A stretch of DNA of 24,501 nucleotides. Source: a virus. Below are positions 1 through 7,070 of this stretch, piece after piece (positions within the stretch are counted from its first letter, which is position 1; each line of letters opens with the position of its first letter). The position numbers were made by a program, and so were the translations under genes. Location: positions 1 through 24,501 of IMG/VR virus record IMGVR_UViG_3300042946_000292; one strand, 5' to 3'. The notes below the pieces were generated by a model, which was given only the letters and a program-made list of their open reading frames with translations, searched no databases and was not told where the DNA came from.

Positions 1-424
1 CGACTAAATCAACGCCATTTTTCAACGTAACTGAACCACCTTTTAAAAGTGTTTCAGAACTTCCAATCGTGTTATTCCATTGCGTCCCTCCCACCGCTAA
101 CGTTCCCGTAGGCGTTACGTTCAAATTGACCTGGTCCGCAATTAGTGCGTACGTTCCAAGGTTAAGGTCTTGCGTTGCTCCGGTGTAAGGAACACCACCA
201 CCACCACCGCCGGTAGATTTGGCTTCCAGGTCACCATTGGTAACACCGTCTTTGAACCAATAATCAACGGCACCGGTACCATCGTCAATGATAACGGTCA
301 ACCCAATATATCGGCGGTCTAATTCAATCGAACTTAATGCCAACGCTGTTGAGAGAAATGGTCCCAATCGGTCATCGATCGGAGCGGGTTTATTTACCCT
401 AAAATTGTCGGTTATATTTATCAT
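1..424 (-). CDS. Tail fibre / receptor-binding-type protein, N-terminal part (runs off window)
   Basis: I translated this by hand; the frame is open from ATG at 424 to the window edge, giving about 141 residues. The start begins MINITDNFRVNKPAP and overlaps the previous gene as ATGA, which supports the choice. Around residues 45-75 it has the RRYIGLTVIIDDGTGAVDYW stretch followed by a six-glycine linker. After the linker comes a YTGATQDLNLGTYALIADQV segment and a repeat-like LLKGGSVTLKNGVDLV segment. From memory these are typical of long fibre or adhesin proteins in Bacteroidota phages and prophages. The role would be host recognition at the tail tip. The C-terminus, which would hold the receptor-binding or chaperone domain, is outside the window, so the exact class is not certain. 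Confidence 0.75.
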   Translation of the reverse strand, partial: MINITDNFRVNKPAPIDDRLGPFLSTALALSSIELDRRYIGLTVIIDDGTGAVDYWFKDGVTNGDLEAKSTGGGGGGVPYTGATQDLNLGTYALIADQVNLNVTPTGTLAVGGTQWNNTIGSSETLLKGGSVTLKNGVDLV

Positions 425-1236
425 CTTATTGTCATTGGTGTAACCACGTCAGTTGGCCACTGTGAAATCCAAATATCGTATCCATCTTGCGTGTCGTACA
501 ACTCGAATAAATCGCTGAAGTTTCCAACGTCAATGTTGCTTCTTTGCCATACGGTGAACGTGTAATTCTCGGGAACTGCAAACCAAATGAAGTCATTGGT
601 AACTGCGTTCGCATCGAAGGCTATTGTGAAGGGTTTTCCCGCCCTTACGTAGATTATATTTCCATTCAAGTAGTTTGCTACCGAACTGGTCGCAGAAGTC
701 CCGTAATAGCAAGTGTCGGGATTCAACTCCGAAGGTAAATCGCACAACGACATTGCAAGTGGCATGGTGAAATTCATCGTCACACGTACGCCCGCAACAC
801 GATCGCCAAACCTATCAACGAAAGGCTCAATGCCGGCGTTCACATCAACCGCAAAATCTTGGCCATACGTCCTTTGAAACTTAACCATGTAGTCACTTGA
901 TAGCTGAATCATGTCACTGATCACTTCATCAATCTGTTTTTGTTGGAAGTCCGTGGCATCTCCACCCATTGGCATATCCGCAACCTTCTGCAACTCTTCA
1001 ATCTTATCCATGAAGACCAAAGAAGAACTGATTGTAATACCATTGGACACGAAGCTTGCACGGTCCATAAGGGCAAAAACCAACGGATAATATACTCGGT
1101 CAACATTTGGAGTTAAAAAGTTAGTAATATCTGCACTATCCGGATTCAATATGTCACCGGTACCAAAGGAATTAACGAGCGGGTGTCCCTCGCTGAACTC
1201 CTTTAATACTCTTTTTATGCTGTTCCAACTTTTCAT
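421..1236 (-). CDS. Virion structural protein, possible tail-completion protein with fibre-like C-terminus
   Basis: 271 residues. The N-terminal ~150 residues (starting MKSWNSIKRVLKEF, with YYPLVFALMD and a helical stretch rich in I, M and Q) resemble small tail-completion or neck proteins that carry a short beta-sandwich. The C-terminal ~100 residues (from LCDLPSELNPD, with CYYGTSATSSVAN and WFAVPENYTFTVWQ) look like a domain I associate with Bacteroidota phage fibres. The gene lies between the head-tail connector gene and a fibre gene and overlaps the fibre start by 4 nt. A role at the head-tail joint or tail surface fits the context. The two-domain reading is inference from pattern memory, and no catalytic motif is visible. 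Confidence 0.6.
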   Translation of the reverse strand: MKSWNSIKRVLKEFSEGHPLVNSFGTGDILNPDSADITNFLTPNVDRVYYPLVFALMDRASFVSNGITISSSLVFMDKIEELQKVADMPMGGDATDFQQKQIDEVISDMIQLSSDYMVKFQRTYGQDFAVDVNAGIEPFVDRFGDRVAGVRVTMNFTMPLAMSLCDLPSELNPDTCYYGTSATSSVANYLNGNIIYVRAGKPFTIAFDANAVTNDFIWFAVPENYTFTVWQRSNIDVGNFSDLFELYDTQDGYDIWISQWPTDVVTPMTIR

Positions 1237-1294
1237 GCTTTTGCTTTTCGAGGTAAATCCGTAACTTTTCTAAGTTCTTTTTGTGTGTTGACAT
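1172..1294 (-). CDS. Possible 40-aa lysine-rich small protein (uncertain)
   Basis: A 40-codon frame runs from ATG at 1294 to TAA at 1172. It starts three bases after the stop of the connector gene, filling the only gap between that gene and the next, then overlaps the next gene by 65 nt in another frame. The product is very basic and helical (MSTHKKNLEKLRIYLEKQKH, ending in TPAR). It could be a small accessory protein, or a translation-coupling device that carries ribosomes to the start at 1236. It could also be a chance frame. No homologue is recognised. Confidence 0.25.
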   Translation of the reverse strand: MSTHKKNLEKLRIYLEKQKHEKLEQHKKSIKGVQRGTPAR

Positions 1295-1296
1295 AC

Positions 1297-1875
1297 TTAA
1301 TCACAACAAGTTCTATTATAGTTGGCCTGGTACTTTTCTTCAAAGCTACCACAGCAACCTGGTCGAGTCAATACCATTCCGCTCGTGTAGTTTCTACGTG
1401 TCGGAAGGATGGTGTCAATGTTGGAAGTCGGACTAGAAAATAAAGGATAGTCCGTTGTGTTGGCCAAAAGGAAACGAGTCACACGCTCGGAGTACCATTC
1501 AGCTTTATTGCGGTAGTTGTCCATCAATCGCTGTAACTCTTGCACACTTGCTTGAGTGCTATTCTGATCGGTGCCACGCTCCACGTTCTTATTCCGGAAT
1601 TGGAAACCTAATGCCATGGGTGCTTCCATCATTACCCACATTTGAAGGCATGGTTGGATATAGTCGGCAAGTAGCGTTTCGTTTTCATTGGTCAAAGTAT
1701 TGGCAATGATTTGCGTCTGTAACTCCTTGTATAGATCACTTCCAATAATCGGCTGAATGTGCATCTCCTGGCACATGATAACCGTAGGACGTAACTTGAA
1801 CATTGAAACATTCTCGTTAATCAACGAGGCATCCTTCAATTGTTTCTCTGTAATAAATAATGCTTTTTGACTCAT
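1297..1875 (-). CDS. Head-tail connector / adaptor protein
   Basis: 192 residues, starting at ATG 1875 in a 4-nt ATGA overlap with the portal gene. It is mostly helical: FITEKQLKDASLINENVSMF, PTVIMCQEMHIQPIIGSDLY, then two long helices (about residues 50-120), and a Cys-containing tail (PGCCG, TCCD). The arrangement 'early helix, IGSDLYKEL, helices, short tail' is what I know from Bacteroidota phage gp6/gp15-like connectors that dock on the portal and extend the neck. Its position directly downstream of the portal agrees. The C-terminal CC pairs are unusual for a virion neck protein and could bind metal or form disulphides. The family call rests on pattern recognition, not on a catalytic motif. 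Confidence 0.65.
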   Translation of the reverse strand: MSQKALFITEKQLKDASLINENVSMFKLRPTVIMCQEMHIQPIIGSDLYKELQTQIIANTLTNENETLLADYIQPCLQMWVMMEAPMALGFQFRNKNVERGTDQNSTQASVQELQRLMDNYRNKAEWYSERVTRFLLANTTDYPLFSSPTSNIDTILPTRRNYTSGMVLTRPGCCGSFEEKYQANYNRTCCD

Positions 1876-3851
1876 GGCTTTGGCTTAACTAATACTTGGA
1901 ACCAAGAATGGCGACATGAAGGAATATGTGTGTTGGTGTCGGGCAATGTCATCCATCCACCTCGGCGTTCCCAAACTGAATACCCCATGATCTGTGAAAT
2001 TTGGTTGATGTCGTTACGGCTGTAATATCTACCCAACTCAATCATTTTAATACAGAACTCACGGCTACCATCAATCAACTTTTGTGGACCAAACTCGGGC
2101 AACACATCGTACCGGTACATCACTTGAACCAATGGCTCGCTTTGTGGTCTGTCGGGCTTAATAAAATCCTTGGCGTTATCTCCAAGTTCCTTCAGTGCAC
2201 CACGGATATTGATGGCTCCCTTTTCAATCAACGCACTGATTCGCTCGCTAATCTTTTCAACCGATTCACTCAACCGCTTAGAAATATCTTCGGCTGTAAT
2301 CGTTGGGTCCTTCTTAATCTCTTTCAAGATATTGCTATCCAACTCTTCATATTCGCTTGCAAATTCTTGCTCCATAAGTTCAAATCCGTAACGCATGGTT
2401 CGTGACTTCAACTCAACAAAGTTCTCTTTGCTTTGCCCGAATTGTTGGAATAAATCCAACTCAACTTTGTCGTTACGCTTGAATCCGTGGAAGCTTGTCG
2501 CAGTGTCTTGTGGTGGTACCGGGGTTTCCGGTGCGGGGTTCAATCCAACCAACGAACGTACTTCATTGTCGGACATCTTCTCGAGCACCTTGTTCGCTAC
2601 CAATGGCGACAAAGCTTGAATGCTATCGGTAGTCTTTGGAACGTCTACGGTGTCATCTTTCAATCCCGCCATTTCACGCAATTCGGCACGGCTCGCAATG
2701 GTTAATAATGTAGCCTCACTCAACGTGTCCTTGATCGGATCGGTTGGCATAATCTCTAACACTCCAACGCCATTGAAATCCAAAATGTAATTGAATACTT
2801 TTTCAATCTTACGAACACGGTCCTCAACGTACACCGACTTAAATAGTTCGTACGACTCAATCAATTCAGAACGTCCACCCAATTGCCCGGAAGTACGAAT
2901 ACCGAATAGCATCGGTGACGTAACACGGTGAGCAACGAAAATTTCCGTCTGAATCGTGGTGTTTAAAATATCAAATTGTTTGTCCAGGTTGTTTGCTTCA
3001 AGGCCGGTAATCTCCAACCCGTTATCTTTCGTGTCATTGAATGCAACAACAATTCTTTCGCCATCGTCACCCTTCATTTGGGTAATCAATTGACGCTTGA
3101 TGTCACGTTGCTCTTCATCACTTGGAACACCGTTGTTGAAGCTGAATAAATAACCACCAAGGAAACCATTGCGTAGGTTGTTCACGTGGTAGTTTGCAAT
3201 GCGTGCATCGGTTTCAATGTACGCCAACGCTCCCAGGTATTCCGGGATGGGGTAGTACTTAACAGACGGAGCATAGGAAGAGTAATAAAATAGCTGTTTG
3301 CCTAACTTATTCTCGGGGTTGAATGCAGTGTACTCAACCAATCCTTCCGGTTCTCCAAACTCTTTCCACTCCTGGGCGAAATAGAACTTGTCTTGCTTTT
3401 CATTCACACGTAGGTTACCAAAGTTCACGTGTGCAATTTGGGAAATCTTACCTTGTAAGTTCCAAATAATTTCAAGGGCAAACCCGTTGAATATTTCAAA
3501 GTCAAGTGTAACCTTGTAAAGAATATCGTTCAAGTCATCGTACGGATTTGGGTGTTCCAATAACCGATTCAATTCTGTAACCAGTTCGGGTGACAAATCT
3601 TTGGGGTCGTACGTCCAACCTTTGCCGGTAATGTAGTTCACTTTCCCGTTAACTATGGCGTTGTGCTTTGCGGAACGTTGGTACATCTCCAACAAATACG
3701 ATGGATAATTGTTTCTTTCCCCGTAAAACACGTATGGTTTCCCATTCATTACCTTGTATTCCGGTAACTTGGACTCAAAGTTCTGTTTCTTTCTTGCCAT
3801 TACATCGGTCTTTGCGACCCCGTAACTCCCTTTTATTCTGCGTGCACTCAT
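1872..3851 (-). CDS. Portal protein with MuF-like minor head C-terminus
   Basis: 659 residues, longer than a typical ~400-500 aa portal. Residues ~40-360 carry the portal signature: MNGKPYVFYGERNNYPSYL near the N-terminus, the stem/clip region (YIETDARIANYHVNNLRNGF), and the crown-side VTSPMLFGIRTSGQLGGRSE. Residues ~460-580 are charged and helical. The last ~63 residues contain REFC (about 597-600), a helix, GGW and PSCRHSWFQVLVKP (Cys about 646). That REFC...CRHSW pattern is the hallmark of the SPP1 gp7/Mu F minor head family. The protein therefore looks like a portal fused to a MuF-type minor head domain. It forms the dodecameric DNA gate at the capsid vertex; the added domain would face the capsid interior. 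Start ATG 3851 overlaps the upstream stop as ATGA. Confidence 0.88.
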   Translation of the reverse strand: MSARRIKGSYGVAKTDVMARKKQNFESKLPEYKVMNGKPYVFYGERNNYPSYLLEMYQRSAKHNAIVNGKVNYITGKGWTYDPKDLSPELVTELNRLLEHPNPYDDLNDILYKVTLDFEIFNGFALEIIWNLQGKISQIAHVNFGNLRVNEKQDKFYFAQEWKEFGEPEGLVEYTAFNPENKLGKQLFYYSSYAPSVKYYPIPEYLGALAYIETDARIANYHVNNLRNGFLGGYLFSFNNGVPSDEEQRDIKRQLITQMKGDDGERIVVAFNDTKDNGLEITGLEANNLDKQFDILNTTIQTEIFVAHRVTSPMLFGIRTSGQLGGRSELIESYELFKSVYVEDRVRKIEKVFNYILDFNGVGVLEIMPTDPIKDTLSEATLLTIASRAELREMAGLKDDTVDVPKTTDSIQALSPLVANKVLEKMSDNEVRSLVGLNPAPETPVPPQDTATSFHGFKRNDKVELDLFQQFGQSKENFVELKSRTMRYGFELMEQEFASEYEELDSNILKEIKKDPTITAEDISKRLSESVEKISERISALIEKGAINIRGALKELGDNAKDFIKPDRPQSEPLVQVMYRYDVLPEFGPQKLIDGSREFCIKMIELGRYYSRNDINQISQIMGYSVWERRGGWMTLPDTNTHIPSCRHSWFQVLVKPKP

Positions 3852-4219
3852 AAATTTGGCTCAATATATTCGATTGTGTTTGAAGAAAACACGTCATCGG
3901 TTGTTTCTGATTCGATTACTTGGTACAATCCACACTCCAAAACACTCAAAACTTCAGCATCTTCCGGACTGGTCGCACCACTTTCGCCCTCGTATAGCGT
4001 GTAAGAACATTGGCCTCCCGGGATAATTCCGAGAGAAACATCGAATGCGTTGTAACGATCTGTTTGGAAAGATAGATCACTCGTTTTCGAGAACGAATAA
4101 AAGAAGTCATTGTTGGTTGCTATGTGATGGATATTCAAATACAGCGTATCTCCTTGGCTATAAAACTCGGTAGCTGTAAAGAATAACCGGTTAACCTCGT
4201 TTGAATTAAGTAACTGCAT
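3848..4219 (-). CDS. Small virion-region protein of unknown function
   Basis: 124 residues beginning MQLLNSNEVNRLFF, mainly beta-strand in character, with no transmembrane segment. The C-terminal half has PGGQCSYTLYEGES, then VLECGLYQVIESE and IEYIEPNL. I have seen similar small beta proteins next to portals in Bacteroidota phages, but I do not know the function. I place the start at ATG 4219 rather than the ATG at 4225. The latter lies inside a conserved upstream motif (4222-4251), and in another copy of the motif (12946-12974) the start codon stands at exactly the same distance. The gene follows a terminator and overlaps the portal start by 4 nt, so it probably begins the portal-connector transcription unit. 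Confidence 0.7.
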   Translation of the reverse strand: MQLLNSNEVNRLFFTATEFYSQGDTLYLNIHHIATNNDFFYSFSKTSDLSFQTDRYNAFDVSLGIIPGGQCSYTLYEGESGATSPEDAEVLSVLECGLYQVIESETTDDVFSSNTIEYIEPNL

Positions 4220-4221
4220 AA

Positions 4222-4251
4222 CCATAGTATTACAAAATCCAAAAAAGTAAC
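4222..4251 (-). promoter_or_regulatory. Candidate phage late promoter motif, copy 3
   Basis: Minus-strand GTTAC, 13 nt rich in T, then GTAATACTATGG. Two further copies with the same two blocks and 12-13 nt spacing lie at 6456-6485 and 12946-12974. It sits between a terminator and a start codon, where a promoter is needed. It does not match the host TTTG/TAnnTTTG consensus. Confidence 0.5.
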
Positions 4252-4254
4252 AAC

Positions 4255-4280
4255 AAAAAAGGGGATCGTTTCCGACCCCC
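4255..4280 (-). terminator. Rho-independent terminator after the tail-tube gene
   Basis: On the minus strand GGGGTCG, loop GAAA, then CGA-T-CCCC forms a 7-bp GC-rich stem with one bulged T, followed directly by six T. It lies 22 nt beyond the stop of the 4302-4787 gene and before the next promoter-like motif. Confidence 0.8.
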
Positions 4281-4301
4281 TAAAACTAATATGGAAAGGA
4301 A

Positions 4302-4787
4302 TTAAGGCAAAATTTCAGCCAATGTAACGATTGGGCTCGTTTCGTTAGTAGAGAATGTCAAAGTTAATCCGTTTAAATCTCCCATTGCGGTACCAGTTGC
4401 ACCGGTGCCAGTGGTTAGATTCACCCCGTTTTCGTAACCAAGAATCCATTGAACGCCATTGCGATCAGTAGCAACAACTGCCAACTTAGCCTGGGCCATC
4501 AACTTCAATTCATTACGAAGAGTAGCTGTAAGCTTTGGCAATTGGATTGTCAATTCTGTGGTGTAGAAGGTAGTTCCAGTTTGTTCAGACGATGTCACTG
4601 TTTCGGTGAATTGTGCTGTGTTGATTGGCAATTCATACTTGAAGAATGTACCGGCAACGGTAGCAACTGCACCAGCTACAACGGGATCGTAAGTGATAGA
4701 AGATTGATTTGCAATGTGGACGTGTTTGATACCACCCACGCTGTCTTTACACCCTAAAGTGTAACCTGCGGTTAATGCGCAACTCAT
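4302..4787 (-). CDS. Major tail tube protein (probable)
   Basis: 161 residues with the start MSCALTAGYTLGCKDSVGGI. The middle has FFKYELPINTAQFTETVTSS and the end has GTAMGDLNGLTLTFSTNETS. I recognise this as an abundant structural protein of Bacteroidota siphophages, with the strand-rich, Gly/Thr-rich make-up of tail-tube subunits and the 'GTAMGDxNGxTLTF' block near the C-terminus. It lies directly after the major capsid gene, has an A/T-rich leader (AATAAAAAT before ATG), and is bracketed by two strong terminators. That makes it a separately expressed, probably high-copy product. The alternative is a capsid decoration protein. I favour tail tube because no other tube candidate is present in the window. 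Confidence 0.65.
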   Translation of the reverse strand: MSCALTAGYTLGCKDSVGGIKHVHIANQSSITYDPVVAGAVATVAGTFFKYELPINTAQFTETVTSSEQTGTTFYTTELTIQLPKLTATLRNELKLMAQAKLAVVATDRNGVQWILGYENGVNLTTGTGATGTAMGDLNGLTLTFSTNETSPIVTLAEILP

Positions 4788-4809
4788 ATTTTTATTTCTT
4801 TATTGATTC

Positions 4810-4840
4810 AAAAAAAAAGGGTGGGCGATTTCACCCACCC
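4810..4840 (-). terminator. Rho-independent terminator after the major capsid gene
   Basis: Minus strand GGGTGGGT, loop GAAATC, GCCCACCC (seven Watson-Crick pairs plus one T-G pair), followed by nine T. It sits 26 nt after the stop of the capsid gene and before the tube gene. Partial read-through may set the ratio of the two products. Confidence 0.85.
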
Positions 4841-4865
4841 CTTGGTTAATAGTTCAATCAGTTGA

Positions 4866-5852
4866 TTAAGCCATTACGAACTTAACGATCTGCTCAGGGA
4901 ATGCAACCTGGAAACCAGCTTTGAACTCACAAATGAAACGAACTTCCATTGCTTCTTTAGCGTAGAAGATTTCGAATTTCTCTTGCTCGTTCAACAAGTC
5001 GGTACCGAATACCAAGTTGGAAGTGCGCATAGCGTAGATAGAGAATGAAGTGTTACCACCAATGTTCTCGTTCAATCCTGGAACAGCAACCAATTTGATG
5101 TTTGATCCTGGAACAACCATTTCACCGGCTTCCATACCTTCGTAGTAAGAAAGGTTGAAGTAGTTAGAAGCAACGATGTCTTGACGGAATAAACGGAATA
5201 CGTCCCATCCGCAGAAAACAACAACGTCATCGCTTCCCAAGATGTCGGTAGGAATTGCTCTTTCGATAGCTTGCAATACAGTACGGCGTGAAGTTGTACC
5301 GGTAGCGTTAGCAGTGAATTGCGCTTTAGTGATTGCAGAAGCGTTACCAGTATAGGCAAGAACGTTCGCATCGATAGGATCAGTTACTCCTGGAGTTCCA
5401 CCAGTTACAGCATCGATAACGTCTTTCCATCCATCGATGTTTCCGCCGTCACCAACCCAAGAAATAGTTTCTAAACTGCGAGCAATCATGTTTACCTTTT
5501 GAGTAGCGTAAGCTTCTTCAAATGGGATAGCTTGGTACAAAGAACCGGAAGGCAAGTGGTGTTGCAACCAAGTTTGTTCCAACGCTTGAGGACACAAAGA
5601 CTCGTGAACTTTCAAGTGCTTAACAGCAATGTTACGCTGACTGAAAGTAGTCGTTCCGTTGTTGGAGAAAGAACATGAAACACCGTAAGCAAAAGGAGCG
5701 GTGGTGTCCATGATGTTGATTGCGGAAGTACCTTTAAGTCCAACCATTTTGTTTGCCATTGCAACTGACTTCGCACCGAATACGGCTTTGGTCATCAATG
5801 GAAGTGTGTTTTGATTAACGTACGAGGTTAATCCGGTAAGTGAAAAACTCAT
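4866..5852 (-). CDS. Major capsid protein (HK97-fold, probable)
   Basis: 328 residues, the usual size for a major capsid protein without a fused scaffold. It starts MSFSLTGLTSYVNQNTLPLM. Features that fit include a helical stretch at ~80-130 (LCPQALEQTWLQHHLPSGSL), an E-loop-like Thr/Gly-rich segment at ~150-180, and a P-domain-like stretch with VLQAIERAIPTDILGSDDVVVFCGWDVFRLF. The C-terminal half ends FEIFYAKEAMEVRFICEFKAGFQVAFP, the typical closing strand pair. The gene follows the scaffold gene by 7 nt and has a strong A-rich leader (AAAATAAAAAAAAG before ATG), as expected of a highly translated Bacteroidota gene. A terminator follows. The assembly partners are the scaffold and protease just upstream. 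Confidence 0.85.
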   Translation of the reverse strand: MSFSLTGLTSYVNQNTLPLMTKAVFGAKSVAMANKMVGLKGTSAINIMDTTAPFAYGVSCSFSNNGTTTFSQRNIAVKHLKVHESLCPQALEQTWLQHHLPSGSLYQAIPFEEAYATQKVNMIARSLETISWVGDGGNIDGWKDVIDAVTGGTPGVTDPIDANVLAYTGNASAITKAQFTANATGTTSRRTVLQAIERAIPTDILGSDDVVVFCGWDVFRLFRQDIVASNYFNLSYYEGMEAGEMVVPGSNIKLVAVPGLNENIGGNTSFSIYAMRTSNLVFGTDLLNEQEKFEIFYAKEAMEVRFICEFKAGFQVAFPEQIVKFVMA

Positions 5853-5859
5853 CTTTTTT

Positions 5860-6441
5860 TTATTTTAGGGCTTGTAAAAATTTTTCAATGTTTTTGTCTT
5901 GCTTGCTCTTTGGGTACAAGTAAGTGAATGATGCGGGTTTGGAAACCTCGGCGGTTGGAAGGGTAGAAATCTCTTCAACAACTGCAGTCATTGCTTCAGT
6001 TGCTTTGGTCATGCCTTCAAACTTCTTCATCAATTCATCTAACTTTCCTTCCAAGGCCACGATGCGATCTTGCAATTCAGCTGTGATGTCAACGATTGGC
6101 ATTTCTTCAGCCAACTCAACTTCAACCTCAACCTTTGGCTCTTCTTCCAATGGCATGATTTCAGCAATCAACCCGTCTTTAACAACGATCTTGGCCACAC
6201 CAAGAATTTCGTGCTCACCATCAGGAGCGGGAGCCTCGGTACCATCTTCAGCAACTGCAACAACTGGAACACCAACGGCAATCTCACCGTCAATCTTAAC
6301 CTTTACACCGGTAGCAGTTTCGTATTCTGCAAAGTTGTGCTCAACGACTGGCGTTTCTCCAACTTCTTCGGTAGGTTCAGTTGTCACATCGGAAGACATC
6401 AAGTAAGATTTGATCTTTAACAATTCTGCTTTTATGTCCAT
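5860..6441 (-). CDS. Scaffolding protein (probable)
   Basis: 193 residues, strongly acidic. It starts MDIKAELLKIKSYLMSSD and then has a low-complexity Glu/Val/Pro region. A compact beta segment at ~40-95 contains VKIDGEIAVGVPVVAVAEDG, then PAPDGEHEILGVAKIVVKDG. A coiled coil follows at ~120-160 (LQDRIVALEGKLDELMKKFE), and the tail is basic (PKSKQDKNIEKFLQAL), a feature scaffolds use to bind the capsid shell. It sits between the protease and the capsid gene, the classical place for a scaffold. The beta segment is what I recall from Bacteroidota phage scaffolds, and its purpose is unknown. It is preceded by copy 2 of the late motif, so protease and scaffold may be transcribed from separate starts. 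Confidence 0.75.
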   Translation of the reverse strand: MDIKAELLKIKSYLMSSDVTTEPTEEVGETPVVEHNFAEYETATGVKVKIDGEIAVGVPVVAVAEDGTEAPAPDGEHEILGVAKIVVKDGLIAEIMPLEEEPKVEVEVELAEEMPIVDITAELQDRIVALEGKLDELMKKFEGMTKATEAMTAVVEEISTLPTAEVSKPASFTYLYPKSKQDKNIEKFLQALK

Positions 6442-6455
6442 AAATTTGACTTTAT

Positions 6456-6485
6456 CAATAGTATTACGATACGGGAAAAAGTGAC
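6456..6485 (-). promoter_or_regulatory. Candidate phage late promoter motif, copy 2
   Basis: Minus-strand GTCAC, 13 nt (TTTTTCCCGTATC), GTAATACTATTG. The scaffold start codon is 15 nt downstream, further than in the other two copies (3 nt). It lies in the 53-nt gap after the protease stop. Confidence 0.5.
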
Positions 6486-6494
6486 AAAAAAAAG

Positions 6495-7070
6495 TTACAA
6501 TAGAGAAATAATTTCATCAAGTAACGCAGTCAATTCCATATTCTTACCGAAGTTTATGGTGTGCGGTTGGTGCAAAAACTCACCTTCCACCGAAAACCCT
6601 TTGAACGTTCCATCCTTTACGTCCTTCCAAACTTCATCGTTGTAAACTTTGTAGCTTCCAAACCACGTACCTTCCGGAAGGTCCTCAAATCCATTGGGTG
6701 CAGAAATGCCACGGCTCGAATCCTTCAAGAAGGTTTCAAACATGAACACCCCATCCACCTGGTCTTTGTGCTCTTTGTTTACGTTGTTGCTGTTCTGATT
6801 GCGCATGAATTTTTCTGCAATCTTCTTCACCATTTCAGCATCGTACGTCACGTAGTATTCACCAAAGGAATTATCCCTTCTGTAAATCAGTTGATCGGGA
6901 ATCATCAAAGGACCGGTGACAATTCTTTTCTCGTCATCGGCGGTGAACTTTTGCGACTTGAACGCATGAAAATTTCTTTCAATGGCGGGTGTATTCACCA
7001 AGGCCACGAACTCAACCCCGGTATCTTCATCTTCCGGATTGATTACTAATTTGTAAATTGGTAGTTCCAT
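6495..7070 (-). CDS. Prohead maturation protease (XkdF-like serine protease)
   Basis: 191 residues. The N-terminus (PIYKLVINPEDEDTGVEFVA then VNTPAIERNF) and the core match the phage XkdF-like protease family. Recognisable blocks are VTGPLMIPDQLIYRRD (about 51-66), NKEHKDQVDGVFMFET with candidate catalytic His101, PEGTWFGSYKVYNDEVW, and GTFKGFSVEGEF with candidate nucleophile Ser160. It would process scaffold and capsid subunits during head maturation. The neighbouring scaffold and capsid genes form the usual protease-scaffold-capsid cassette. The start ATG 7070 shares one base with the tape-measure stop. The function follows from family knowledge; the catalytic residues are assigned by motif position only. 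Confidence 0.88.
   Translation of the reverse strand: MELPIYKLVINPEDEDTGVEFVALVNTPAIERNFHAFKSQKFTADDEKRIVTGPLMIPDQLIYRRDNSFGEYYVTYDAEMVKKIAEKFMRNQNSNNVNKEHKDQVDGVFMFETFLKDSSRGISAPNGFEDLPEGTWFGSYKVYNDEVWKDVKDGTFKGFSVEGEFLHQPHTINFGKNMELTALLDEIISLL

Noticed and set aside
5924-6406. 160-aa open frame on the plus strand
   Set aside because: It is a Ser/Thr/Pro-rich antisense shadow of the Glu/Val-rich scaffold gene, with no start signal or promoter, and opposite to every supported gene.
6481-6499. GTGAC and GTTAC near 6481-6498 as two overlapping promoters
   Set aside because: Only the GTGAC block has the correct 13-nt spacing to GTAATACTATTG; the second is probably chance.
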